A DNA stretch of 64,000 bases from assembly GCA_045615765.1 (NCBI GenBank), contig JAZLFM010000028.1, forward strand, positions 49,534 to 113,533. The letters run 5' to 3'. The notes below the pieces were generated by a model. The model saw nothing but the letters and a program-made list of their open reading frames with translations, ran no database searches and was not told where the DNA came from. Position 1 is the first letter of the stretch; each line of letters opens with the position of its first letter. Below are positions 53,693 to 60,910 of the stretch, piece by piece. The DNA is from UBA1715 sp045615765. GTDB taxonomy: Bacteria; Bacteroidota; Bacteroidia; Bacteroidales; UBA1715. Both the position numbers and the translations under genes were made by a program.

Positions 53693-53700
53693 TACATTTG
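53693..53700 (+). promoter_or_regulatory. -7 promoter box of the 289-residue protein gene
   Basis: TACATTTG, about 130 bases before the ATG at 53831. A TCTG (three of four matches to TTTG) lies at the 18-base spacing. The same stretch in repeat copy 2 has decayed to CTAAATTG. Confidence 0.45.
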
Positions 53701-53830
53701 TAGAGCTTCAGGCTGTAAAAACGGAAAGTTTACATTTATTACACGTTCAAATGTGGTGTCGAAATGTGGGGCTTCGTCCATCTTTATATTCTTACTATGG
53801 CTTAGAACAGAATTAAAAAAAATAGAATTA

Positions 53831-54700
53831 ATGAAAAAAATATTATTAATTATTACGTGTCTTATTATGAATATATTATCGTATGCTCAAAAAAAAGCAG
53901 ATAATATTCCGGCTGATATAATAGAAAATTTATCTCAAATTGGAACTGATGATAATCCTTTGTTAAATCAATATGAAAGTCAATTTTTAAATTATTATTT
54001 TTCAAAAGCAGGATATGTTGGAATTGATAAAAATATCGATTTTACAAATTTACGATTTGCTTTTTTTAGAGGTAATATCGGAAGTATTGAATTTTATAAA
54101 AAGTGTTTTTTTAAGGATATTAAAGAGGGGCTTTTTTCTTTTAATGAATATTATTGTTTTCAGGTAATGTTATTTTCAAAAGAAAATGTGGATATAGTAA
54201 ATTATGATGGTGCAATTATTTGTTGTAATAAAAAGACGTTGAATACTGAAAAAGAAATTGTTAGATTGTTAAAGAAAAATCAACAAATTCAGCACCATAG
54301 TTGTCCTGATAGTAGTTACTATATTGTATCACATATAAAAAAAATAAATGCAATATCAGGGGAAATATTGAACCATTTGGATGCTATGGGTACCAATGAT
54401 TCTTTGATACTGAATCAATACGAGAGTGATCTTCTGAATATAGTATTCAAAGACTCGTTATGTGGATTTGATTTTACAAATAAAAAAATAGGGTTTATTA
54501 ACAACGGTATAAAGGGAAAAACTGAATATTTCAATATGTACAAAAAAAGCCTCGCTGATGAAAATTTTCCTTTTGATGTGGGAACATTGTATATTTTCAA
54601 TGAAAAACAAAAAAAAGAATCTGGAGGTTATGACGCGGCGATTGTGTATTGGTGTAAATTTATTTTACCACCAGATAAAGTAGTGGAGAGATTAAAGTGA
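53831..54700 (+). CDS. secreted protein of two tandem similar halves, function unknown
   Basis: 289 residues from the ATG at 53831. The frame opens 26 codons earlier, but the signal peptide MKKILLIITCLIMNILSYAQ begins here. The two halves are clearly related. Half 1 has II-ENLSQIGTDDNPLLNQYES then DFTNLRFAFFRGNIGSIEFY; half 2 has EILNHLDAMGTNDSLILNQYES then DFTNKKIGFINNGIKGKTEYF. Both end in a Gly-rich YDGAI or YDAAIV strand. This is a tandem internal duplication. No known family is recognised. Base composition is more AT-rich than the surrounding genes. The neighbours are small, partly decayed secreted proteins, so this is a fast-changing locus. Confidence 0.6.
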   Translation: MKKILLIITCLIMNILSYAQKKADNIPADIIENLSQIGTDDNPLLNQYESQFLNYYFSKAGYVGIDKNIDFTNLRFAFFRGNIGSIEFYKKCFFKDIKEGLFSFNEYYCFQVMLFSKENVDIVNYDGAIICCNKKTLNTEKEIVRLLKKNQQIQHHSCPDSSYYIVSHIKKINAISGEILNHLDAMGTNDSLILNQYESDLLNIVFKDSLCGFDFTNKKIGFINNGIKGKTEYFNMYKKSLADENFPFDVGTLYIFNEKQKKESGGYDAAIVYWCKFILPPDKVVERLK

Positions 54701-54719
54701 ATAACTAATCGTTCAATTT

Positions 54720-54932
54720 GTGCGTGCTTTAACAGAAATGATAGGTAATCATTGGTATACAGCCGATTCGTTAAAAAAAGGATTTCAAATACCTTCGTGG
54801 GAAAAATCTTTTAATTGTATTTCTGAAGGTTTTCTTGAATTGACTGATGATGAAAAAAATGAGTCTGTTCGAAAATTTATCAAGACAATAAAGATAGTGT
54901 ACCCTTCCCAAAAACCGGAACTCTGTAATTAA
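54720..54932 (+). pseudogene. remnant of a duplicated small-protein gene (3' part)
   Basis: A 70-codon stretch from a GTG, preceded in frame by a stop at 54702. There is no signal peptide or ATG. Its second half (from DDEKNESVRKFIKTIKIV to CN at the stop) is the undamaged counterpart of the frame-shifted tail of the 53239 gene. It is therefore most likely the 3' fragment of a second copy whose 5' part was lost or replaced by the 53831 gene. It could also be a short live ORF. Confidence 0.55.
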
Positions 54933-54942
54933 ACTAAACTTG
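54848..54942 (+). repeat. direct repeat copy 2 (gene 3' end)
   Basis: Counterpart of 53622-53691, with A7 instead of A6 and an extra 23-base segment containing the C-terminal codons PSQKPEL. Confidence 0.8.
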
Positions 54943-55027
54943 CTAAATTGGTAAAAAAGAAATGATTTGGTTTACAACCGAAGACTCAATAAAAAATTGA
55001 ATTTTACTCTTATTTCAAATATTTTTC

Positions 55028-55035
55028 TATATTTG
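55028..55035 (+). promoter_or_regulatory. -7 promoter box of the 55056 gene
   Basis: TATATTTG, 20 bases before the ATG at 55056. No TTTG at 18 bases. Confidence 0.5.
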
Positions 55036-55055
55036 TCCATATAATTTTTAGATAT

Positions 55056-55925
55056 ATGAAAAAATTAGCAAAAATCTTCTCTGTAGTAGCATTGTCAGCA
55101 ATGACATTTGCAGCACAAGCACAAAATGTTAACAATGCTCAAGGTTATGTTCAAGTGTTCGATGTTGCTTCTACTAACAATCTTCCATTGAATGAATACA
55201 AACAATATCACGCAGAAAATTCTATTGCAGATATTAGTTACATGTTTTGGTCATTCCAAGGTAAATTGACTGTAAAAGTTGAAAACCTTACTAACGACAC
55301 ATTGTACGTAAACTGGTCAAAATCAACATTTACTATCGAAGGTGTTGAAATTCCAATGACTCCTGAAGAAAACCAATTAACTCCTACTCAATACAAGATT
55401 TTTGAAAAATACAAAGCTGAAGCTCCTGTATTGACAGATATGGATTACGAATGGCAAAAACTTACTATGGGTAAAGAGGAAAAGAAAGACGAAATCTCTA
55501 AAATTCTTAGTAAAAGTACATACACAAAAGGCAACTACTACATTATGCCTCGCACAAAAAATACAGATGCGGGTATAGTTTTAGACACAACTGTTGCTAG
55601 CTACGAAGAAAAACATAATTCTATCAAAAATCAAAAAGCAACTATCTACAAACAAGAATATACTCAAGAAACAACTCCTGTTACTTTCTCTTGTAAAATA
55701 GTTGTTTCTACTGATAAAAATTTCAAAAACGCACAAGAAATTGTTCAAACATTCTACATTGCTTCTGTACGCGAAATGGATGCAAAACACTTTAGAGGAA
55801 AACGCATCGGTCAAAATCCTGACGGCTATGCAAACTACAAATTCCCTGAAAGAAAAAGTACTAGCTTCTACGTTGAAATCAACCCACGTAATTCTGTTTA
55901 TTTCAACAAAAGATTTGCGAGATAA
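55056..55925 (+). CDS. secreted protein, function unknown
   Basis: 289 residues. Signal peptide MKKLAKIFSVVALSAMTFAAQAQ (about 1-23). The mature part has strands such as GKLTVKVENLTNDTLYVNWSKSTFTIEG, where a 'binding of neighbouring Asn/Thr' beta fold is suggested, and a charged centre. No family recognised, though similar exported proteins are common in Bacteroidales. Codon use is of the highly expressed kind, unlike its AT-richer neighbour to the left. It is monocistronic, with a -7 box 20 bases upstream and a strong terminator downstream. Confidence 0.75.
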   Translation: MKKLAKIFSVVALSAMTFAAQAQNVNNAQGYVQVFDVASTNNLPLNEYKQYHAENSIADISYMFWSFQGKLTVKVENLTNDTLYVNWSKSTFTIEGVEIPMTPEENQLTPTQYKIFEKYKAEAPVLTDMDYEWQKLTMGKEEKKDEISKILSKSTYTKGNYYIMPRTKNTDAGIVLDTTVASYEEKHNSIKNQKATIYKQEYTQETTPVTFSCKIVVSTDKNFKNAQEIVQTFYIASVREMDAKHFRGKRIGQNPDGYANYKFPERKSTSFYVEINPRNSVYFNKRFAR

Positions 55926-55944
55926 TATTTCTTAAACGATATAG

Positions 55945-55978
55945 AACGCCGAAGGCATTCCCTTCGGCGTTTTTTTTC
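55945..55978 (+). terminator. terminator of the 55056 gene
   Basis: An 11-bp perfect stem (AACGCCGAAGG and its complement), a 5-base loop and a run of eight T. It lies 20 bases after the stop. Confidence 0.95.
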
Positions 55979-55988
55979 TGTATAGGTG

Positions 55989-57191
55989 ATGAACATTCTT
56001 TTTGTCTGCAATAAAAACCCATTTCCTCCTAAAGACGGCGGACAGATTGCAACATACGCAATGGTTCGCGGTATGGTAGAAGCTGGACATTCAGTGACCG
56101 TTGCGGCAATAAACACAAAAAAACATTTTCTTGATCCTACAACTATTCCTACTGATATTCCGGCATTACAAGACTACCATAGCACATTTCTAAACACAGA
56201 TATAACTCCTATAGGACTTGCCACAAATTTCTTTTTTTCAAGACAACCATATACGGCAAGTCGTTTTGTATCAAAAGATTTTGAACTTGTACTGCAAGAT
56301 TTATTAGCCAAGAAAACGTACGATATCGTACAATTAGAAGGATTATATCTTTGTTCATACATTCCATTCATCCGTAAACATAGCAAAGCAACAATTTTCT
56401 ATCGTGCACATAATGTAGAATTCGAGATTTGGGAAAGACTTGCGCAGTCTACTAAAAATCCCATAAAGAAAATATACCTACAAAATCTGACAAAAAGAAT
56501 CAAACGATTCGAAACAGCCACACTAAATCAATACGACATTATTGTTCCAATAACCCAACGAGACGCAGACAAATACAACAGCCTCGGAAACACACGCCCT
56601 ACAGTTGTGGCGCCAACAGGCATTTTCACAAAAGATTTGCCTCAAATAATGAACAAAACACATGTGTCGTTATTTCACATTGGTGCATTGGATTGGGCTC
56701 CGAACCAACAAGGTTTAATATGGTTTTTAGACAATTGTTGGAATAAAATCAGACAAGGATTTCCAACATTAGAACTCCACGTAGCCGGACGAAATGCCCC
56801 TACTTGGTTTATTGAAAAGTTACAAATTCCAGGCGTTGTTTATTGTGGAGAAGTTCCAAGTGCATACACATTTATGGCAGAACATGCCATAATGATAGTA
56901 CCACTACTCGCAGGCGGCGGTATGCGCATAAAAATATTAGAAGGATTGTCTTTCGGGAAATGTATCGTGTCAACAAGCATAGGTGCAGAAGGTATTCCCG
57001 CCGAACATGGCAAAGAAATCTGTATTGCCAATACAGCAGAATCATTTGTAAATGAAATTCTACAACTAATTCAGCATCAAGAGAAAATTCAGGAAATAGG
57101 CACAAACGCACAAGCATTCGTGCAGAAAAAATTCGACAACAATCAAATAGTCAACAACATTCTATCGTTCTACGAACAACACAAAAGATGA
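55989..57191 (+). CDS. GT4-family glycosyltransferase
   Basis: 400 residues from the ATG at 55989; a GTG directly before it is an alternative start. The N-terminal half has PFPPKDGGQIATYAMVRGMVEAGH, typical of GT-B retaining transferases. The C-terminal half carries the E-x7-E-type motif in PLLAGGGMRIKILEGLSFGKCIVST and a GVVYCGEVPS loop. It uses a nucleotide sugar; donor and acceptor are not predictable. It overlaps the next transferase gene by 4 bases (ATGA), so the pair is translated together. The role is likely in extracellular or lipopolysaccharide glycan assembly. Confidence 0.9.
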   Translation: MNILFVCNKNPFPPKDGGQIATYAMVRGMVEAGHSVTVAAINTKKHFLDPTTIPTDIPALQDYHSTFLNTDITPIGLATNFFFSRQPYTASRFVSKDFELVLQDLLAKKTYDIVQLEGLYLCSYIPFIRKHSKATIFYRAHNVEFEIWERLAQSTKNPIKKIYLQNLTKRIKRFETATLNQYDIIVPITQRDADKYNSLGNTRPTVVAPTGIFTKDLPQIMNKTHVSLFHIGALDWAPNQQGLIWFLDNCWNKIRQGFPTLELHVAGRNAPTWFIEKLQIPGVVYCGEVPSAYTFMAEHAIMIVPLLAGGGMRIKILEGLSFGKCIVSTSIGAEGIPAEHGKEICIANTAESFVNEILQLIQHQEKIQEIGTNAQAFVQKKFDNNQIVNNILSFYEQHKR

Positions 57192-58366
57192 AAATATTTG
57201 TACTACTTTCACGAATACCATGGCCTTTAGAAAAAGGAGACAAATTGCGTGCCTTTAATCAAATTAAAAGCCTTGCAGCTAATAACGAAGTACATGTTTG
57301 TGCGTTAAACGATGACAAATCAGTAAATAAAGAAGAAGCTACAAAACAGCTAAAACCATTTTGTAAATCAATTACATACATAGACATTACAAAACTCCAA
57401 ATTGTATATAACTTAGGGATTGCCTTTTTAAAAGGACTACCAATACAATGCGGCTACTTTTATACAAAATCAGCCCACAAACAAATTCATGCTTTAATAC
57501 AAAGTATTCAACCCGATATGCTATTCGGACAATTTGTACGGGTTGCACCATATCTTGAACAAGAAGAAATAAAGAAAACACTTGACTATCAAGATGTCCT
57601 TTCGTACGGCATGAAGCGAAGAATGGATAAAGCAAGTTGGTTTAAACGCCCTATCTTCAACATGGAATATCGCAGACTACAACGATACGAACATCATGTT
57701 TTCGACAAATTTGACATAAAAACAATCATCTGCGATTCCGATAGACAACTCATAGAGCACGAAAAGAGACAAGAAATTCTTATCGTTCCTAATGGCGTTG
57801 ATTTTGAACACTTTAGTCCATACGAGACGACGAAGACATACGACATTATTTTTAGCGGAAACATGGCGTATCCACCAAATGTTGATGCAGTTGATTTTCT
57901 TGCAAAAGAAATCATGCCATTAGTGTGGAAGCAAATACCAACTGCGAAACTCTGTATTGCCGGTGCGACTCCTGCCCCATCGGTAAGAAATGCCGCCAAT
58001 CAAAACATAACCGTAACCGGCTGGGTTGACGACATGCGGGACATGTACGCACAGTCAACAATATTCATTGCACCAATGCGAATGGGCACTGGCCTACAAA
58101 ATAAATTGTTGGAAGCAATGGCAATGAATTTACCTTGTATTACCACAAGTTTAGCAAATGGTTCTTTACAAGCGGCCCCTTCCAAAGAAATTCTTGTTGG
58201 CAATACGGCAAAAGAACTTGCAAATCATATAGTCAATCTATTAACAGACAAAGATATGGCAGCAACTATTGCCAACAACGGACATAACTTTGTACACTCC
58301 AACTATGAATGGAATTCAACCACCGATATCATGGAATCGGCTATGAAGCAATGTTTGGAAGCATAG
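57188..58366 (+). CDS. GT4-family glycosyltransferase
   Basis: 392 residues. The start SRIPWPLEKGDKLRAFNQIKSLA resembles the transferase group seen in exopolysaccharide systems (TIGR03087-like). The donor site contains IIFSGNMAYPPNVDAVDFL, VTGWVDDMRDMYAQ and the motif PMRMGTGLQNKLLEAMAMNLPCITT. Overlap of 4 bases with the previous gene. It is convergent with the minus-strand transferase that ends 6 bases later; no terminator hairpin is visible between them. Confidence 0.9.
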   Translation: MKIFVLLSRIPWPLEKGDKLRAFNQIKSLAANNEVHVCALNDDKSVNKEEATKQLKPFCKSITYIDITKLQIVYNLGIAFLKGLPIQCGYFYTKSAHKQIHALIQSIQPDMLFGQFVRVAPYLEQEEIKKTLDYQDVLSYGMKRRMDKASWFKRPIFNMEYRRLQRYEHHVFDKFDIKTIICDSDRQLIEHEKRQEILIVPNGVDFEHFSPYETTKTYDIIFSGNMAYPPNVDAVDFLAKEIMPLVWKQIPTAKLCIAGATPAPSVRNAANQNITVTGWVDDMRDMYAQSTIFIAPMRMGTGLQNKLLEAMAMNLPCITTSLANGSLQAAPSKEILVGNTAKELANHIVNLLTDKDMAATIANNGHNFVHSNYEWNSTTDIMESAMKQCLEA

Positions 58367-58371
58367 AAATG

Positions 58372-59499
58372 TTATTTTGCCACAGCCTTTTCAATACATT
58401 TCCACAATGCATCAGCAGTCTTGTCCCAAGAAAATTTGTCTAATTGAATCTTAGAATTTGCCAACAAGGTAGCGTAAACATCTGGCTTCGAGAACAATTC
58501 TACCATTGCATTAGCTATAGAATCCACATCATGTGGTTCACACAACAAAGCTGCCTCGCCAGCAACTTCAGGCATAGATGTACAATTAGAAGTAATTACC
58601 GGCACACCACAGGCAAATGCTTCTAGAATTGGTATTCCAAACCCTTCGAAAAAAGGAACATACGTCATAGCGAATGAAGCACCAAGCAAATAATTCAAAT
58701 CTTTATCCGAAACTCTACCCGTAAATACGATATCGTTTTTATACTGATGCTTGTCGTATTCCTGTTGAATAGTTTTCGACAAAAACATTGCTTCGCCAAC
58801 AATCACCAACTTCATATCCGAATTAGTTTGAGATTTAAATAAAGCGAATGCTTTAAACAAATTCTCTATATTTTTTCGAGGATGAAGCGTTCCTGCATAT
58901 ACGAAATAGTCTTTACCCTCCGTGTATTTTTGCTTTATCAGAGTTTTCTCCGTCTCTATAAGAGGTTGAAACGAACTACTTACACCATTATACACAACAT
59001 CAATAGAATCAAGAGGAACATCATACAATGAATGGATATCTTGTTTTGAATATTCCGAAACAGTTGCAACACGAGTTGCTTTTTGAGCATATTGAGGAAA
59101 ATATTTTCGATAATATTTTCGAACCAAATAAGGTAGATGTTCCGGGAAATGCTCAAAATTCAAATCGTGAATTACGTCAACAATAGGGACATTACCCTCA
59201 ACTATGCTATAGCCATCGGTAGAGACAAACACATCAGGTTGCAAAGCCTTTACAACACGAGGCAATTGTGAATGAAACCAAAACCACCATAAAAAAGGAT
59301 GTCGAGCCTGAAATGGGACAATAATAGGCTTTACATTGTCAGAAAACAGAAACGATTTGTCATACATTCTGTCAAACAATAAATAGAATTGATGTTCAGG
59401 ATGATTCATGCACATACGTTTAACCGTTTCGTAGGTAAAACGTGAAATACCATCAATTCTTCCTTTTATAAGGAGGCGAGTATTTATAACTATTTTCAT
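58372..59499 (-). CDS. GT4-family glycosyltransferase (mannosyl/galactosyl type)
   Basis: 375 residues from the ATG at 59499. The frame extends to 59577, but that part runs through the tRNA-His terminator and tRNA and is spurious. The N-terminus is NTRLLIKGRIDGISRFTYE and the C-terminal donor site contains YFVYAGTLHPRKNIENLFKAF, FTGRVSDKDLNYLLGAS and PFFEGFGIPILEAFACGVPVITS. It is convergent with the two plus-strand transferases. A possible TATTTTTG box lies 5 bases before the ATG, giving an almost leaderless mRNA. Confidence 0.9.
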   Translation of the reverse strand: MKIVINTRLLIKGRIDGISRFTYETVKRMCMNHPEHQFYLLFDRMYDKSFLFSDNVKPIIVPFQARHPFLWWFWFHSQLPRVVKALQPDVFVSTDGYSIVEGNVPIVDVIHDLNFEHFPEHLPYLVRKYYRKYFPQYAQKATRVATVSEYSKQDIHSLYDVPLDSIDVVYNGVSSSFQPLIETEKTLIKQKYTEGKDYFVYAGTLHPRKNIENLFKAFALFKSQTNSDMKLVIVGEAMFLSKTIQQEYDKHQYKNDIVFTGRVSDKDLNYLLGASFAMTYVPFFEGFGIPILEAFACGVPVITSNCTSMPEVAGEAALLCEPHDVDSIANAMVELFSKPDVYATLLANSKIQLDKFSWDKTADALWKCIEKAVAK

Positions 59500-59504
59500 A
59501 GAAA

Positions 59505-59512
59505 CAAAAATA
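59505..59512 (-). promoter_or_regulatory. possible -7 box just before the 58372 glycosyltransferase gene
   Basis: TATTTTTG on the minus strand, 5 bases before the ATG at 59499. No -33 box at 18 bases. Low confidence because A-rich DNA gives such matches by chance. Confidence 0.3.
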
Positions 59513-59517
59513 AATAA

Positions 59518-59546
59518 AAAAAGCGAAACATTTCTGTTTCGCTTTT
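59518..59546 (-). terminator. terminator of tRNA-His
   Basis: AAAAGCGAAACA pairs with TGTTTCGCTTTT around a 4-5 base loop, with a T run on the minus strand. It follows directly after the tRNA 3' end. Confidence 0.9.
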
Positions 59547-59547
59547 G

Positions 59548-59622
59548 GGTGCCCAGAGGGATTCGAACCCTCGACATTCAGAACCACAATCTGACGCTCT
59601 AACCAACTGAACTATGGGCACC
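59548..59622 (-). tRNA. tRNA-His (anticodon GTG)
   Basis: Cloverleaf on the minus strand: 7-bp acceptor stem GTGCCCA/TGGGCAC with the extra 5' G (position -1) opposite C73, as required for tRNA-His. The D arm contains AGTTCAGTTGGTTAGAGC, the anticodon stem TCAGA/TCTGA has loop TTGTGGT (anticodon GTG), and the T arm contains GGTTCGAATCC. A complete 3' CCA after C73 is not encoded. It has its own promoter and terminator. Confidence 0.97.
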
Positions 59623-59633
59623 ATAATTCAGTG

Positions 59634-59663
59634 CAAAAGTAGTATTTTTTTTATTACTTCAAA
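59634..59663 (-). promoter_or_regulatory. promoter of tRNA-His
   Basis: On the minus strand TTTG (59663-59660), an 18-base spacer and TACTTTTG (59641-59634). The tRNA 5' end is 11 bases further. Confidence 0.8.
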
Positions 59664-59666
59664 ACT

Positions 59667-60101
59667 TTATTGCATTTTTTGTTCAGAAAGTAATTTTCCA
59701 TCTACAGAATAGTACTTCCATACTCCCGAAGGACGTCCATTTTTGTATTCTGCGATATAGTCAACCTTTCCATTTTCGAACCATTGAGTAAAAACGCCAT
59801 CTTGAACACCATTTTTATACGTGCCCATCATCATTTTTTCACCATTTTGATACCAAAAAGTTGTTACACCGTCGCGAACACCATTCTTATTATAATGAAC
59901 CTCTTCTTGCTTACCACCTTCAAAATAATAACGCATAGTACGGATTACATTTACCGAATCATCCTTTGCATAATATTCAACATACGCAACATTTCCATTA
60001 GGATGGACAGAAACAACGACCTCACGTTCATTATTATTTGAGCAAGAGAATAGAGTGCATACGCAAAGCACCAACAGCCAATATATGTATGATTTTCTCA
60101 T
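59667..60101 (-). CDS. MORN-repeat lipoprotein
   Basis: 144 residues from the ATG at 60101; the frame extension to 60164 lies in the divergent promoter region. A lipoprotein signal ends TLFSC (Cys near residue 20). The rest contains at least three copies of the toxin-antitoxin-type MORN variant (MORN_2): V-HPNGNVAYVEYYAK, HYNKNGVRDGVTTFWYQNGEKM, TYKNGVQDGVFTQWFENGKV and EYKNGRPSGVWKYYSVDGKL. Such lipoproteins are common in Bacteroidales and of unknown role, probably periplasmic or surface binding. Divergent from rplU. Confidence 0.82.
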   Translation of the reverse strand: MRKSYIYWLLVLCVCTLFSCSNNNEREVVVSVHPNGNVAYVEYYAKDDSVNVIRTMRYYFEGGKQEEVHYNKNGVRDGVTTFWYQNGEKMMMGTYKNGVQDGVFTQWFENGKVDYIAEYKNGRPSGVWKYYSVDGKLLSEQKMQ

Positions 60102-60125
60102 TCTTGTTTTATTTTTATTTCGGAG

Positions 60126-60133
60126 CAAAATTA
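60126..60133 (-). promoter_or_regulatory. possible -7 box of the MORN lipoprotein gene
   Basis: TAATTTTG on the minus strand, 25 bases before the ATG at 60101. No TTTG at 18 bases. Confidence 0.35.
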
Positions 60134-60162
60134 GATTTTTTTCGAATAAATTAAAAAAAGTC

Positions 60163-60192
60163 ATTGTTATTCTATAAAGTTTTATACATTTG
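60163..60192 (+). promoter_or_regulatory. promoter of rplU-rpmA
   Basis: ATTG (60163-60166), an 18-base spacer and TACATTTG (60185-60192). The rplU ATG lies 34 bases further, so the frame that starts upstream at 60164 is not the gene. Confidence 0.75.
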
Positions 60193-60226
60193 CAGTCCCA
60201 AATTAGAAGGAATAATAGTTATTACG

Positions 60227-60535
60227 ATGTACGCAATAGTAGAAATAGCAGGACAGCAATTTAAGGTTGCTAAAGACGATAAAGTTTATGTTAATCGTCT
60301 ATCTAACAACGAAGGTGAATCAGTAGATTTCGAGAATGTACTTTTAGTAGCAGACAAAGACGTAAAAGTTGGTACTCCAACTGTAAAAGGCGCTAAAGTT
60401 ACAGCAAAAGTAATATCACATTTAAAAGGTGATAAAGTTATCGTTTTCAAGAAAAGACGTAGAAAAGGATACAAAGTTAAAAACGGTTTCAGAGCTGCTT
60501 TAACTCAAATCCAAATTGAAAATATTGTTGCATAA
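60227..60535 (+). CDS. rplU: 50S ribosomal protein L21
   Basis: 102 residues from the ATG at 60227, the family length. The start is MYAIVEIAGQQFKV, then the KGDKVIVFKKRRRKGYKVKNGFR rRNA-binding loop. It is followed 17 bases later by rpmA, the usual L21-L27 pair. The upstream frame to 60164 overlaps the promoter. Confidence 0.98.
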   Translation: MYAIVEIAGQQFKVAKDDKVYVNRLSNNEGESVDFENVLLVADKDVKVGTPTVKGAKVTAKVISHLKGDKVIVFKKRRRKGYKVKNGFRAALTQIQIENIVA

Positions 60536-60552
60536 TTTAAAGAGATAAGACA

Positions 60553-60810
60553 ATGGCACATAAGAAAGGTGTAGGTTCTTCTAAGAACGGTAGAGATTCA
60601 GAAAGCAAACGACTTGGCGTTAAAAAATCAGGTGGTCAATCAGTTGTAGCTGGTAACATCATCGTTAGACAACGTGGTACAGTTCGTATGGCTGGCGAAA
60701 ATGTTGGTATGGGTCGTGATCATACATTGTTTGCTTTAGTTGATGGAAAAGTAAAATTCCAAAGAAAACGCGACGACAAAATGTACGTTTCAGTTGTTCC
60801 TGAAGCATAA
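60553..60810 (+). CDS. rpmA: 50S ribosomal protein L27
   Basis: 85 residues. Starts MAHKKGVGSSKNGRDSESKRLG and keeps the GQSVVAGNIIVRQRGT core. The mature N-terminal tail reaches the peptidyl transferase centre. It starts with MAHKKG and so lacks the N-terminal extension that Firmicutes cleave. Second gene of the rplU-rpmA operon, ended by a terminator. Confidence 0.98.
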   Translation: MAHKKGVGSSKNGRDSESKRLGVKKSGGQSVVAGNIIVRQRGTVRMAGENVGMGRDHTLFALVDGKVKFQRKRDDKMYVSVVPEA

Positions 60811-60831
60811 CATTATACAATAACAATTTTT

Positions 60832-60879
60832 TACTCCTGAATATATCCTTTACGGAATAATATTCAGGAGTTTTTTTTA
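60832..60879 (+). terminator. terminator of rplU-rpmA
   Basis: A 12-bp stem (ACTCCTGAATAT with its complement) carrying an imperfect inner hairpin, followed by a run of eight T. The serS -7 box begins inside the T run. Confidence 0.9.
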
Positions 60880-60885
60880 TATTTG
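60878..60885 (+). promoter_or_regulatory. -7 promoter box of serS
   Basis: TATATTTG, 25 bases before the serS ATG at 60911. It partly overlaps the T run of the preceding terminator, so any -33 contact would fall inside that hairpin. Confidence 0.45.
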
Positions 60886-60910
60886 TACGTTATTAAATTT
60901 ACATATAAAA

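Noticed and set aside
53239..54942. Insertion sequence or mobile element bounded by the direct repeats
   Set aside because: The repeats are gene ends plus 3' flank, there are no terminal inverted repeats and no transposase; tandem duplication explains them better.
59500..59577. Extended start of the 58372 glycosyltransferase (SRVRIPLGT peptide)
   Set aside because: The stretch is the tRNA-His 3' part and its terminator read as codons; this peptide is a known tRNA artefact.
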